The notes under the pieces were generated by a model. That model searched no databases, was not told the DNA's origin, and saw nothing but the letters and a program-made list of their open reading frames with translations. 7,259 nt of DNA, from NCBI GenBank assembly GCA_002450985.1, contig DKBA01000233.1, positions 9,310 through 16,568 of the forward strand. The letters are read 5' to 3'. Source of the DNA: Acidimicrobiia bacterium UBA6912. GTDB lineage: Bacteria > Actinomycetota > Acidimicrobiia > Spongiisociales > UBA5794. The position numbers were made by a program, and so were the translations under genes. Of the stretch, positions 1 to 5,460 are shown in pieces; within the stretch, counting starts at the first letter, position 1, and each line of letters begins with the position of its first letter.

Positions 1-353
1 TCAATCACGGACAGGTCGTGAGTGCGTTCAGCCAGGCGCTCGACATCGCCGGTAAGGGCTGCGTGATGCGATGGATCGCCCAGTCGGGTTTCGGCAAGGG
101 CGACGAGCAGGTACGCACCCAGGACGTCGACCCGGCCTTCGCCCCGATGGACACCGGCACGATCGATCTCGTCACGGTGATGGCAGCCTGCGACAAGGGC
201 GACGCAGAGGTCGACGACACGGATGACGGGGCCGGCGATGGGTCCAACGCCTCCGACGCCAAACCGGACAAGGCCGCCAAACCGGACAAGGCCGCACCCG
301 GGAGGCCGGCGTCTCCTGGCAACTCGGCCAACGCACCGGGACACAACAAGTAG
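1..353 (+). CDS. Unrecognised protein, 3' end only
   Basis: The frame is open from the first base of the window to the TAG at 351-353, so this is the C-terminal part (about 116 residues) of a gene that begins upstream. A GTG at 18 lies inside the frame, but the preceding codons read equally well as coding (N-H-G-Q-V-V), so I treat it as internal. Third codon positions are strongly G/C, which supports this strand over the long antisense frame. The first ~60 residues look folded (NHGQVVSAF, then a Gly/Lys/Cys-containing stretch). The last ~50 are low complexity: acidic first, then Ala/Pro/Lys/Gly/Asn rich, ending in GHNK. I do not recognise a family. The NHG-x-x-VS pattern resembles short conserved stretches I associate with actinobacterial hypothetical proteins, but this is only an impression. 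It ends tail-to-tail with the next gene. Confidence 0.7.
   Translation, partial: NHGQVVSAFSQALDIAGKGCVMRWIAQSGFGKGDEQVRTQDVDPAFAPMDTGTIDLVTVMAACDKGDAEVDDTDDGAGDGSNASDAKPDKAAKPDKAAPGRPASPGNSANAPGHNK
258..293 (+). repeat. Two perfect tandem copies of an 18-bp coding repeat
   Basis: Bases 258-275 and 276-293 are identical copies of GCCAAACCGGACAAGGCC. Each encodes A-K-P-D-K-A, in the low-complexity tail of the partial gene at 1-353. The unit is a multiple of three, so copy-number change would keep the reading frame. The Lys/Pro/Ala composition resembles disordered cationic tails. Confidence 0.9.
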
Positions 354-423
354 CCGGCCGAGCAACGATCAGCGGGCACCGACGATGCCCAACGCGTGCC
401 GTCGCCACGTCTTCCGCAGACGG

Positions 424-1092
424 CTAGGCCTCGAGGTCGACGACCAGCGCCAGGTGGTCGGCCCCCGGCACCTCGACGGTGTGCGTCCGCAACGGGCGGA
501 CGCCGTGTATCAGTGCATGGTCGATGCGCAGCAACGGTGGCGTTCGCGCTTGGAACCGCCACGTCCGCACCGCCGTACCGGTGGCGACGGCGGCGTCGCC
601 CAGCCGGGTGCGCAGCCGGCGGTAGGCAGGCCAGACCGGGGAGGAGTTGAAATCGCCGACGACCACCCGGGCACAGGCCGCGGCGTCGAGGTGGGTCTCC
701 AGCGATGCGAGCTGGCGGCGCCGGATGACGGCCGTACGCCACCACGGCCAGTCGAGGGGATTCGCCAGGTGCACGTCGATCACCTCGACCGGGCCCTCCA
801 GGCCGGGCCACGTCGCCGGATCGAGGCGGGCGACCCATCCGCTTCGGTAGGTCATCGGCAGCCGGGAGAACGTCGCAGGCCGCATGGCGGCGATGCCGGT
901 GCCGAGGGTCTGGTGGTGCGGGGCGAGCGCGTGGTGGGGGAAGCGAGACGCGATGACCTCGGCCATCTCGTGCTGGAGCTCCTGCACCGCCAGGACATCC
1001 GGCGCCACGCGGTCGAGCACCCGCCGGAGACCGCCGGGGTCGCACATGCCCGCCCATAGATTGGCCGTCATCACACGCAAGGGAGTGGTCAC
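424..1092 (-). CDS. Endonuclease/exonuclease/phosphatase (EEP) family hydrolase
   Basis: A 222-residue protein with the full set of EEP (DNase I/AP endonuclease-like) motifs in order: N11 in the first strand (VMTANLW), E38 in LAVQE, D106/H108 in VIDVHL, D147/N149 in VVVGDFNS, D191/H192 in RIDHALIHG, and the terminal D212/H213 in GADHLALVVDL. These are the metal-binding and catalytic residues of phosphodiesterases and phosphomonoesterases of this fold. The substrate (DNA, phospholipid headgroup, inositol phosphate or other) cannot be read from the sequence. There is no signal peptide or membrane segment, so it is probably cytoplasmic. The GTG at 1092 is chosen because it keeps the first beta strand intact; an ATG at 1071 would cut into it. 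There is no good Shine-Dalgarno, but a TAGGCT -10 element lies 8 nt upstream, suggesting a nearly leaderless mRNA. Divergent from the gene at 1180, convergent with the one ending at 353. Confidence 0.88.
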   Translation of the reverse strand: MTTPLRVMTANLWAGMCDPGGLRRVLDRVAPDVLAVQELQHEMAEVIASRFPHHALAPHHQTLGTGIAAMRPATFSRLPMTYRSGWVARLDPATWPGLEGPVEVIDVHLANPLDWPWWRTAVIRRRQLASLETHLDAAACARVVVGDFNSSPVWPAYRRLRTRLGDAAVATGTAVRTWRFQARTPPLLRIDHALIHGVRPLRTHTVEVPGADHLALVVDLEA

Positions 1093-1100
1093 GGGCAAGG

Positions 1101-1106
1101 AGCCTA
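1101..1106 (-). promoter_or_regulatory. -10 element (TAGGCT) of the EEP gene
   Basis: On the minus strand TAGGCT lies 8 nt before the GTG at 1092. A transcript starting 6-7 nt after the hexamer would have a leader of only 1-2 nt, consistent with the missing Shine-Dalgarno. No clear -35 is visible. The same hexamer occurs before two other genes here. Confidence 0.5.
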
Positions 1107-1140
1107 TCGGTGCAGTGCCGGCCCAGAGCCGCACCGTCGC

Positions 1141-1170
1141 TAGGGTGAGGCCGACCCGAGGGCGAGGTGA
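1141..1170 (+). promoter_or_regulatory. -10 element and ribosome binding site of the DUF6941-like gene
   Basis: TAGGGT at 1141-1146 fits TANNNT. It is followed at 1164-1170 by GAGGTGA, a strong match to the anti-Shine-Dalgarno, 9 nt before a TTG at 1180. The RBS position decides in favour of that TTG over the in-frame ATG at 1192, which would be 21 nt away. This promoter is back to back with that of the EEP gene in the 87-bp divergent interval. Confidence 0.5.
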
Positions 1171-1179
1171 CTCCTGCGA

Positions 1180-1584
1180 TTGACGACGGCGATGCTCGCC
1201 GATGCCGCCCAGGTACAAGGCGGCAAGCTCTACATCCTGGGAGGCGGCTTCGAGAGCATCCGAGCGCGGTCCGTGCCGGTCATCCACCGCAACCTGAACC
1301 TGGCGCTCATCCTCGAGGTGGGCCCCGACGAGCGCGACCAGGACCTCGACATCGTGATCGACCTCATCGACGAGGACGGCAAGCCGATGGGCGTCCAAGC
1401 GAAGGGCCGGCTGCGGGTGAAAGACCTACCGAGCATCCCGCCCGGCGCCGCGAGCGTCGTCCCGCTGGTGAGCCCCTTCTACAACGTTCGCTTTCCGGAG
1501 GCGAAGGGGTACACATTCGTCATCAGCCACCTGGAGCACGAGCTGGGACGGGTGCGGCTGCGCGTCGTCGAGGTGCCGGGGTGA
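1180..1584 (+). CDS. Small DUF6941-like protein of unknown function
   Basis: A 134-residue soluble protein. Its start, TAMLADAAQ then GGKLYILGGGF at residues ~4-24, is the hallmark of a small actinobacterial family that I believe is catalogued as DUF6941. The rest alternates strands and acidic loops (LALILEVGPDE, DIVIDLIDEDGKP, then YTFVISHLEHELGRVRLRVVEVPG), which suggests an all-beta sandwich. No catalytic motif, signal peptide or membrane helix is visible. The TTG start at 1180 is supported by a GAGGTGA ribosome binding site. Its TGA overlaps the GTG of the phosphatidyltransferase gene (GTGA, 4 nt), so the two are almost surely co-translated. Whether that implies a functional link to phospholipid synthesis is unknown. 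Family name from memory; function not established. Confidence 0.75.
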   Translation: MTTAMLADAAQVQGGKLYILGGGFESIRARSVPVIHRNLNLALILEVGPDERDQDLDIVIDLIDEDGKPMGVQAKGRLRVKDLPSIPPGAASVVPLVSPFYNVRFPEAKGYTFVISHLEHELGRVRLRVVEVPG

Positions 1585-2159
1585 CCAGCGACGAGCAGGC
1601 GAGCTCTGCGATCCTGACGATCCCCAACGTCGTGTCGCTGGTGCGGCTGGCGATGGTGCCGCTGTTCCTGTGGCTGTTGCTCGGCGCCGATCAGGTCGCC
1701 GCCGCAGGGTGGCTCCTCGGCGTGATCGGGGCCACCGACTGGGTCGACGGCTACCTGGCACGCCGGCTCGGTCAGGTGAGCGAGTTCGGGAAGCTGCTCG
1801 ACCCCGTGGCCGACCGCTTGGCGGTCGTCGCCGCGCTGATCGGCGGGTGGATCGCCGGCGTGCTCCCCGCCTGGTTCGCCATCGCGCTGCTCGCCCGCGA
1901 GGCGCTCATCGCAGGCGGTGCGCTGTACCTCGGGGCCCAGGTGGGTAAGAAGCTCGCGGTGCGCCAGCTCGGCAAGCTCGCCACCCTCATGCTCTACGCC
2001 GCCATCGCCTGGCTGTTCGTCGGCATCGGGACGCCGTTCCGACCGCTCGAGGTCGTCGCATGGATCGTGGCGGTGCCCGGCCTCATCCTCTACTGGGTGG
2101 TGGGCTTTCAGTACTTCGCCGACGCCCGCGCCTTGCTGGCGGCCCGCAGCACGCCCTGA
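1581..2159 (+). CDS. pgsA: CDP-alcohol phosphatidyltransferase, phosphatidylglycerophosphate synthase type
   Basis: A 192-residue integral membrane enzyme that transfers a phosphatidyl group from CDP-diacylglycerol to an alcohol, most likely glycerol 3-phosphate, the committed step to phosphatidylglycerol and cardiolipin. The family signature D-x2-DG-x2-AR-x8-G-x3-D-x3-D is complete: D53, D56, G57, A60, R61, G70, D74 and D78; the four Asp residues bind two divalent metals. The N-terminus carries the usual TIPNVVSLVRL-x-x-VP element. Hydrophobic stretches at about 17-35, 40-52, 81-97, 99-118, 134-150 and 155-176 give a six-helix topology. The GTG start overlaps the upstream stop by 4 nt. Position just before gcvH matches pgsA2 (Rv1822) in mycobacteria. 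Actinobacterial cardiolipin synthases of the same fold share the signature, so the acceptor specificity is inferred. Confidence 0.88.
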   Translation: MTSDEQASSAILTIPNVVSLVRLAMVPLFLWLLLGADQVAAAGWLLGVIGATDWVDGYLARRLGQVSEFGKLLDPVADRLAVVAALIGGWIAGVLPAWFAIALLAREALIAGGALYLGAQVGKKLAVRQLGKLATLMLYAAIAWLFVGIGTPFRPLEVVAWIVAVPGLILYWVVGFQYFADARALLAARSTP

Positions 2160-2186
2160 CGCCGGTCGGGCGCCTGGGACGGGCGG

Positions 2187-2216
2187 TAAGCTCTCGCGGG
2201 CAGCGAACACAGGGAG
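2187..2216 (+). promoter_or_regulatory. -10 element and ribosome binding site of gcvH
   Basis: TAAGCT at 2187-2192 is a TANNNT -10 candidate about 23 nt upstream of the expected leader end. GGGAG at 2212-2216 lies 5 nt before the GTG at 2222 and fixes that start. No convincing -35 hexamer is visible. No glycine riboswitch fits: only 29 nt separate the -10 from the start codon. Confidence 0.5.
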
Positions 2217-2221
2217 CGACC

Positions 2222-2605
2222 GTGCAGATACCGGAGGATCTCCGCTACGCCGAGAACCACGAGTGGGCTCGCCGCGAAGGCGATGGGGCCGTTCGTGTGG
2301 GCATCACGGACTACGCGCAGGATGCGCTCGGCGATATCGTCTTCGTGGACTTGCCCGACGTCGGCCGCACTGTCGCGGCGAGTGAGGCTTTCGGCGAGGT
2401 CGAGTCGACGAAGTCGGTGTCAGACGTGTACGCACCGGTCGCCGGGACGATCGAGGCGGTCAACGAGGCCCTCGCCGAGACGCCCGAGCTGGTCAACTCC
2501 GATCCGTACGGTGACGGATGGTTCGTGGTGATCCGCACCGAGGATCCCTCGGCGCTCGATTCGCTGATGGACGCCGCCGCCTACGCCGACCACACCGCGG
2601 AGTAG
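2222..2605 (+). CDS. gcvH: Glycine cleavage system H protein
   Basis: A 127-residue lipoyl carrier protein, normal length for GcvH. It shuttles the aminomethyl intermediate between GcvP, GcvT and the lipoamide dehydrogenase in glycine decarboxylation. The N-terminal YAENHEWAR and GITDYAQDALGDIVFVDLP segments are typical. The lipoyl-lysine is K64 in the ESTKSVSDVYAP motif, in the position expected for a beta-hairpin lipoyl domain, and the C-terminal NSDPYGDGW segment is also conserved. GTG at 2222 is preceded by GGGAG at 5 nt; the frame is open further upstream into pgsA but the family start fits here. It is followed by garA, as in mycobacteria and corynebacteria. GcvT begins at 7126; GcvP is not in the window. 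Confidence 0.96.
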   Translation: MQIPEDLRYAENHEWARREGDGAVRVGITDYAQDALGDIVFVDLPDVGRTVAASEAFGEVESTKSVSDVYAPVAGTIEAVNEALAETPELVNSDPYGDGWFVVIRTEDPSALDSLMDAAAYADHTAE

Positions 2606-2628
2606 CCGCCCCGGGCGTCGCCAAGTAA

Positions 2629-2645
2629 GGGGCGTACGCCGCCCC
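2629..2645 (+). terminator. GC-rich hairpin after gcvH, possible terminator
   Basis: GGGGCG (2629-2634), TACGC loop, CGCCCC (2640-2645): a perfect 6-bp stem starting 23 nt after the gcvH stop. There is no T-run after it, so it is not a canonical intrinsic terminator. Actinobacterial terminators often lack the tract, and the next gene has its own promoter, so attenuation or termination here is plausible only. Confidence 0.35.
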
Positions 2646-2655
2646 AGGGGAGAAG

Positions 2656-2674
2656 CCTCAACCTGATGTTGAGG
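2656..2674. promoter_or_regulatory. MerR-operator-like inverted repeat before garA
   Basis: CCTCAAC-CTGAT-GTTGAGG is a perfect 7-bp inverted repeat with a 5-nt spacer (19 bp in all). It resembles operators of MerR-family regulators; SoxR boxes also begin CCTCAA and end TTGAGG. Its centre (2665) lies about 31 bp upstream of the predicted transcription start at 2696, so it overlaps the -35 region of the garA-ftsR promoter. The nearest MerR gene is the second gene of that operon, suggesting autoregulation. Regulator identity is inferred. Confidence 0.55.
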
Positions 2675-2683
2675 TCGGTCGGC

Positions 2684-2689
2684 TACGAT
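2684..2689 (+). promoter_or_regulatory. Leaderless -10 element (TACGAT) of the garA operon
   Basis: TACGAT ends exactly 6 nt before the ATG at 2696, the spacing expected when transcription starts at the A of the start codon. There is no Shine-Dalgarno in those 6 nt (GGCCGG). This geometry also decides the start: the other in-frame ATG at 2666 sits within the inverted repeat, upstream of the -10. Confidence 0.6.
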
Positions 2690-2695
2690 GGCCGG

Positions 2696-3115
2696 ATGAA
2701 CGACCGACCTGGTGGCGCAGAGGAAGCTCCCCTCGAGGAGAGCGATCCCACCATCGTCTATCGGCCCGAGGCCGAACCCGGCGAGGCCGGGCCATCCGAC
2801 CGCAGGCTCACGGGGGCGTTTCGCTACGCGCTCGTGGTCGAGCGGGGCCCGCGCGCCGGTCTGGCATTCGTGTTGGGCGAGGGGGAGACGATCGCGGGAC
2901 GGTCCGAGGACGTCGACATCTTCCTCGGGGATGTCACGGTCTCCCGGCACCATGTCCGGTTCACGGTGGACGGACGGGGCCTGCATCTCGAAGACCTCGG
3001 CTCCACCAACGGCACCTACGTGAACATGGAGCGCACCGAGCAGACCGTGCTCCAGCCCGGCGACGAGGTGATCATCGGGAAGTTCCACCTCGTGGTCACC
3101 GTCGGGAACGCGTGA
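2696..3115 (+). CDS. garA: FHA-domain protein of the GarA/OdhI type
   Basis: A 139-residue protein: a flexible acidic N-terminal tail (1-40) and one forkhead-associated domain (about 44-136). The phosphothreonine-binding features are intact: G68-R69-S70, S83-R84-H85-H86 and G102-S-T-N105-G-T-Y-V-N110. GarA (Rv1827) and OdhI inhibit 2-oxoglutarate dehydrogenase and act on glutamate metabolism enzymes until a Ser/Thr kinase phosphorylates a tail threonine, which then docks on the protein's own FHA domain. The tail here has S-D-P-T19-I-V-Y-R. This aligns with the T-T-S-V-F-R switch of GarA, keeping the threonine equivalent to T22 but with proline at the T21 position. The gcvH-garA-merR order strongly supports the assignment. 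Leaderless start at 2696; ftsR follows after 7 nt. Confidence 0.9.
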   Translation: MNDRPGGAEEAPLEESDPTIVYRPEAEPGEAGPSDRRLTGAFRYALVVERGPRAGLAFVLGEGETIAGRSEDVDIFLGDVTVSRHHVRFTVDGRGLHLEDLGSTNGTYVNMERTEQTVLQPGDEVIIGKFHLVVTVGNA

Positions 3116-3122
3116 GGCGCCC

Positions 3123-3815
3123 GTGTACCGCAGGGAGCACACGATCGGCGAGGTCATCGCGATGCTCCAGGACGAGTTCCCCGACGTCACCATCTCGAAG
3201 GTGCGCTTCCTCGAAGGGCAAGGCCTCATCGAGCCGCGGCGTAGCGCGGCGGGGTACCGCATGTTCGACGACGACGACGTCCGGCGTCTCCAGTACATCC
3301 TGCGGGAGCAGCGGGACCACTTCCTCCCGCTCAAGGTGATCAAGTCGAAGCTGACGGCGTGGGAACGAGGCGAGACCGTACGCGCCCGGCCGGAGAGCGG
3401 CCCGCCGCCGGAGTCGTACTTCGGGTCGTCAGGCGTCTCGCTGAGCCTCGATGAGCTGAGTCGTGCCGCAGGGCTCTCCAAACGACAGATCGACGAGCTG
3501 GTGACGAACGGCGTGCTCGAGCCGCTCGAGTTCCCCGACAGGACGCTCGTGTTCCGTGACGAGGACCTCACGATCGCCCGCGCCGCCCACCGCCTGCTGT
3601 CGCAGGGCCTCGAGGCTCGTCACCTGCGGACCATGCGCATCGCGGCAGATCGTGAGGTGGACCTGTTGAGCCAGCTCGTGACGCCCCTCGTCCGGCATCG
3701 CAACCCGGAGAACCGGCGCAAGGCCGCAGAGATGCTCGCCGATTGCGCCCAAGCCGGGGCACAGCTCCAAGAGGCGATCGTGCGCGGTCGGCTGCGGCGG
3801 CTGCTCGAAGGCTGA
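3123..3815 (+). CDS. ftsR: MerR-family regulator of the FtsR (Rv1828) type
   Basis: A 230-residue transcription factor. Residues ~7-77 form the winged helix: T-I-G-E-V, then FPDVTISKVRFLEGQGLI (19-36), PRRSAAGYRMF (38-48) and the QRDHFLPLKVI segment (63-73), all diagnostic of the Rv1828/cg1631 subfamily. A linker rich in Pro/Gly/Ser (~83-101) leads to a C-terminal helical domain (about 105-230) used for dimerisation in this subfamily; it has no Cys or His cluster for metal sensing. FtsR is reported to activate ftsZ and is needed for normal division in corynebacteria; its ligand is unknown to me. The GTG start at 3123 is preceded by GAGG overlapping the garA stop, with a 5-nt spacer. Its TGA overlaps the ATG of dacA by one base (TGATG). 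The operator-like repeat at 2656 may be its own binding site (inference). Confidence 0.88.
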   Translation: MYRREHTIGEVIAMLQDEFPDVTISKVRFLEGQGLIEPRRSAAGYRMFDDDDVRRLQYILREQRDHFLPLKVIKSKLTAWERGETVRARPESGPPPESYFGSSGVSLSLDELSRAAGLSKRQIDELVTNGVLEPLEFPDRTLVFRDEDLTIARAAHRLLSQGLEARHLRTMRIAADREVDLLSQLVTPLVRHRNPENRRKAAEMLADCAQAGAQLQEAIVRGRLRRLLEG

Positions 3816-4858
3816 TGGGCGCGCTCACCTCCCTGGCTGCGGCGGTCGTGGTGACGTTGAGCGTCGTCGTCCCGCCCTCGCCGGTCCCGGTGACGGCATC
3901 CCATCCGGAACCACCCGAGCTGACGGCGTCGAACTGGGTGCTCTACGACGCGACCGGGGACGTCGTCCTCGCCGAACAGGACGCCGACGTGTCCCGTGCG
4001 ATGGCGTCCGTCACCAAGGTGATGACCGCCCTGGTCGTGCGCGACCATGCTGCGCTCGACGAGCGAGTCCGCATCTCGGAGACGGCCTCGGCCGTGGGCG
4101 AGTCGGAGATCGGGCTGGTGCCGGGGGAGCGCTGGACGGTGCGCGACCTGCTCTATGCGCTCCTCGTCCGCTCGGGAAACGACGCGGCCGTCGCGCTCGC
4201 CGAACACGTGGGCGGCTCGGTCGAGGGGTTCGCTGCCATGATGAACGACAAAGCGGCCGAGCTCGGACTCACGGAGTCGGCGTTCGTCAACCCCCACGGC
4301 CTCGACGCAGAGGGCCACTACTCGTCGGCACACGACCTGGCCGTCATGGCCCGCGTGCTGCTCCAGGACGACGTGCTCGCGGAGATGGTGCGAACCCGGC
4401 GCGTGGTCTTCAAGCCGGCCCCCGACGGGTCGGCCCGGACCGTCAGCAACACCAACCACCTCCTCGGTGAGTATCCGGGCATCGCCGGGGTCAAGACGGG
4501 TTTCACCGGTCGGGCGGGGAAGGTGCTGATCTCGGCGCTCCAGACCCCCGAGCGCCTGCTGATCGGGGTTGTGATGGGCTCGGAGGACCACTTCGCCGAC
4601 AGTCGCGAGCTCCTCGACTACGGGGAGCGGCTGGTGACGTTCGAGGACCGCTGGCGCCGGCCCTTGTTGCTCGAACAGGGCGGAGCCGGTCTCGGTGACC
4701 CAACGCTCGGCGAGGAGGAGCGCACCCGGCTCCTCGCCGTCCCGCCGCTGCCGGCCCCCGACGGTCCGCTCACCGACCTGCGTTCCACGGCGGCAGGAGC
4801 CGAGATCGAGGCGCGCCTGCGCGACCTGCTGCCGGTCGTGCTCGGCGGGAGCGGATGA
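3815..4858 (+). CDS. dacA: D-alanyl-D-alanine carboxypeptidase, serine peptidase family S11
   Basis: A 347-residue exported penicillin-binding protein that removes the terminal D-Ala from peptidoglycan stem peptides, limiting cross-linking. A hydrophobic signal segment (about 4-28) ends in a possible cleavage site at VTA-SH. The three S11 motifs are present at normal spacing: S65-V-T-K68 with nucleophile S65, S120-G-N122, and K227-T-G229. The catalytic domain ends near 275. The last ~70 residues hold no obvious transmembrane helix or clear PBP5-type C-terminal domain, so anchoring must be by an uncleaved signal segment or be absent. The start ATG overlaps the ftsR TGA by one base; an upstream in-frame start at 3743 would place 24 Arg-rich residues before the signal and lies within ftsR, so I reject it. 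The stop overlaps hpt by 4 nt. The symbol is generic for the family. Confidence 0.9.
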   Translation: MGALTSLAAAVVVTLSVVVPPSPVPVTASHPEPPELTASNWVLYDATGDVVLAEQDADVSRAMASVTKVMTALVVRDHAALDERVRISETASAVGESEIGLVPGERWTVRDLLYALLVRSGNDAAVALAEHVGGSVEGFAAMMNDKAAELGLTESAFVNPHGLDAEGHYSSAHDLAVMARVLLQDDVLAEMVRTRRVVFKPAPDGSARTVSNTNHLLGEYPGIAGVKTGFTGRAGKVLISALQTPERLLIGVVMGSEDHFADSRELLDYGERLVTFEDRWRRPLLLEQGGAGLGDPTLGEEERTRLLAVPPLPAPDGPLTDLRSTAAGAEIEARLRDLLPVVLGGSG

Positions 4859-5448
4859 GCGCCGGCGCGTTCATCGAGGTCGTCTCCGAAGCGCAGCTCC
4901 ATCAGCGGGTCCAGCAGCTCGGGGCCGAGATCACGGCCGACTACGAGGGCGAGGAACCGGTGTTCGTCGGCGTGCTCAAGGGGTCGATGGTCTTCCTCGC
5001 CGATCTCGTGCGGCAGGTCGACCTCACTGCCGAGGTCGATTTCCTGGCCCTGACCCGATTCGGCAAGGAAGGCAGGGTCAATATCGCCATGGACACCGAG
5101 GTGTCGCTCGCCGGCCGCCACGTCGTGGTGGTGGAGGACATCGTCGATACCGGGCTCACCCTGACCACGCTCCGCCGGCTGCTCGAGGCCAGGGGAGTGG
5201 CGAGCGTGCGGACCGTTGCGCTCCTGGACAAGGCGACGCGGCGCATCGTCGACGTACCCATCGAATACCGGGGATTCGAGGTGGGCGACGAGTTCCTGCT
5301 CGGCTACGGCCTCGATTGGAGCGGCACCTACCGCAATCTGCGCTCGCTGTGGGCCGTCATGGACGTCGCCGTGCTCACCGGCGATCCCCTCGCGTTCGCC
5401 GTCACCGCATACGGGAGCTCGGCCCGCGCCGCCGATTCCGGGCAGTGA
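4855..5448 (+). CDS. hpt: Hypoxanthine phosphoribosyltransferase
   Basis: A 197-residue purine salvage enzyme that makes IMP (and usually GMP) from the base and PRPP. The type I PRTase signature is complete: VVVVEDIVDTGLTL at 90-103, with E94/D95 and the D98-T-G phosphate loop. The LKGS motif (41-44) for pyrophosphate, LDKATRR (124-130, K126 for the purine 6-oxo group) and GYGLD (150-154) for the purine hood are all present. The usual LDYAxxYR becomes LDWSGTYR here, a conservative aromatic swap with loss of the basic residue. A short tail of ~18 residues extends past the core. It starts within the dacA stop (ATGA) and is surely in the garA-ftsR-dacA operon. In most actinobacteria hpt sits with tilS and ftsH instead. 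Confidence 0.95.
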   Translation: MSAGAFIEVVSEAQLHQRVQQLGAEITADYEGEEPVFVGVLKGSMVFLADLVRQVDLTAEVDFLALTRFGKEGRVNIAMDTEVSLAGRHVVVVEDIVDTGLTLTTLRRLLEARGVASVRTVALLDKATRRIVDVPIEYRGFEVGDEFLLGYGLDWSGTYRNLRSLWAVMDVAVLTGDPLAFAVTAYGSSARAADSGQ

Positions 5449-5454
5449 TAGGCT
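5449..5454 (+). promoter_or_regulatory. Leaderless -10 element (TAGGCT) of the DUF151 gene
   Basis: TAGGCT begins directly after the hpt stop codon (5446-5448) and ends exactly 6 nt before the ATG at 5461. The 6-nt gap (GACTCC) has no Shine-Dalgarno, so the mRNA is likely leaderless. Any -35 would lie within the hpt coding sequence; none is clear. Confidence 0.6.
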
Positions 5455-5460
5455 GACTCC

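Noticed and set aside
374..390. GGGCA/TGCCC hairpin between the convergent genes as a bidirectional terminator
   Set aside because: Only a 5-bp stem with a 7-nt loop and no T-run; such stems are common by chance at this GC content.
5..1057. 350-codon open frame on the minus strand
   Set aside because: It covers both the partial gene at 1-353 and the EEP gene in a different frame. Its translation is Arg/Pro/Ala/Gly-rich with no motif, typical of antisense or off-frame reading in GC-rich DNA.
223..1059. 278-codon plus-strand frame opposite the EEP gene
   Set aside because: The complete EEP motif set is on the minus strand; this frame is Arg/Pro-rich and overlaps the end of the partial gene.
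2666..2698. Earlier ATG at 2666 as the garA start
   Set aside because: It lies inside the operator-like dyad and upstream of the -10 element; the ATG at 2696 has exact leaderless spacing and fits the family N-terminus.
2420..3571. 383-codon minus-strand frame over gcvH, garA and ftsR
   Set aside because: Three confidently identified plus-strand genes lie beneath it and the translation is compositionally biased with no recognisable domain.
3620..4591. 323-codon minus-strand frame opposite dacA
   Set aside because: His/Arg/Asp-rich shadow of the S11 carboxypeptidase gene; the catalytic motifs are all on the plus strand.
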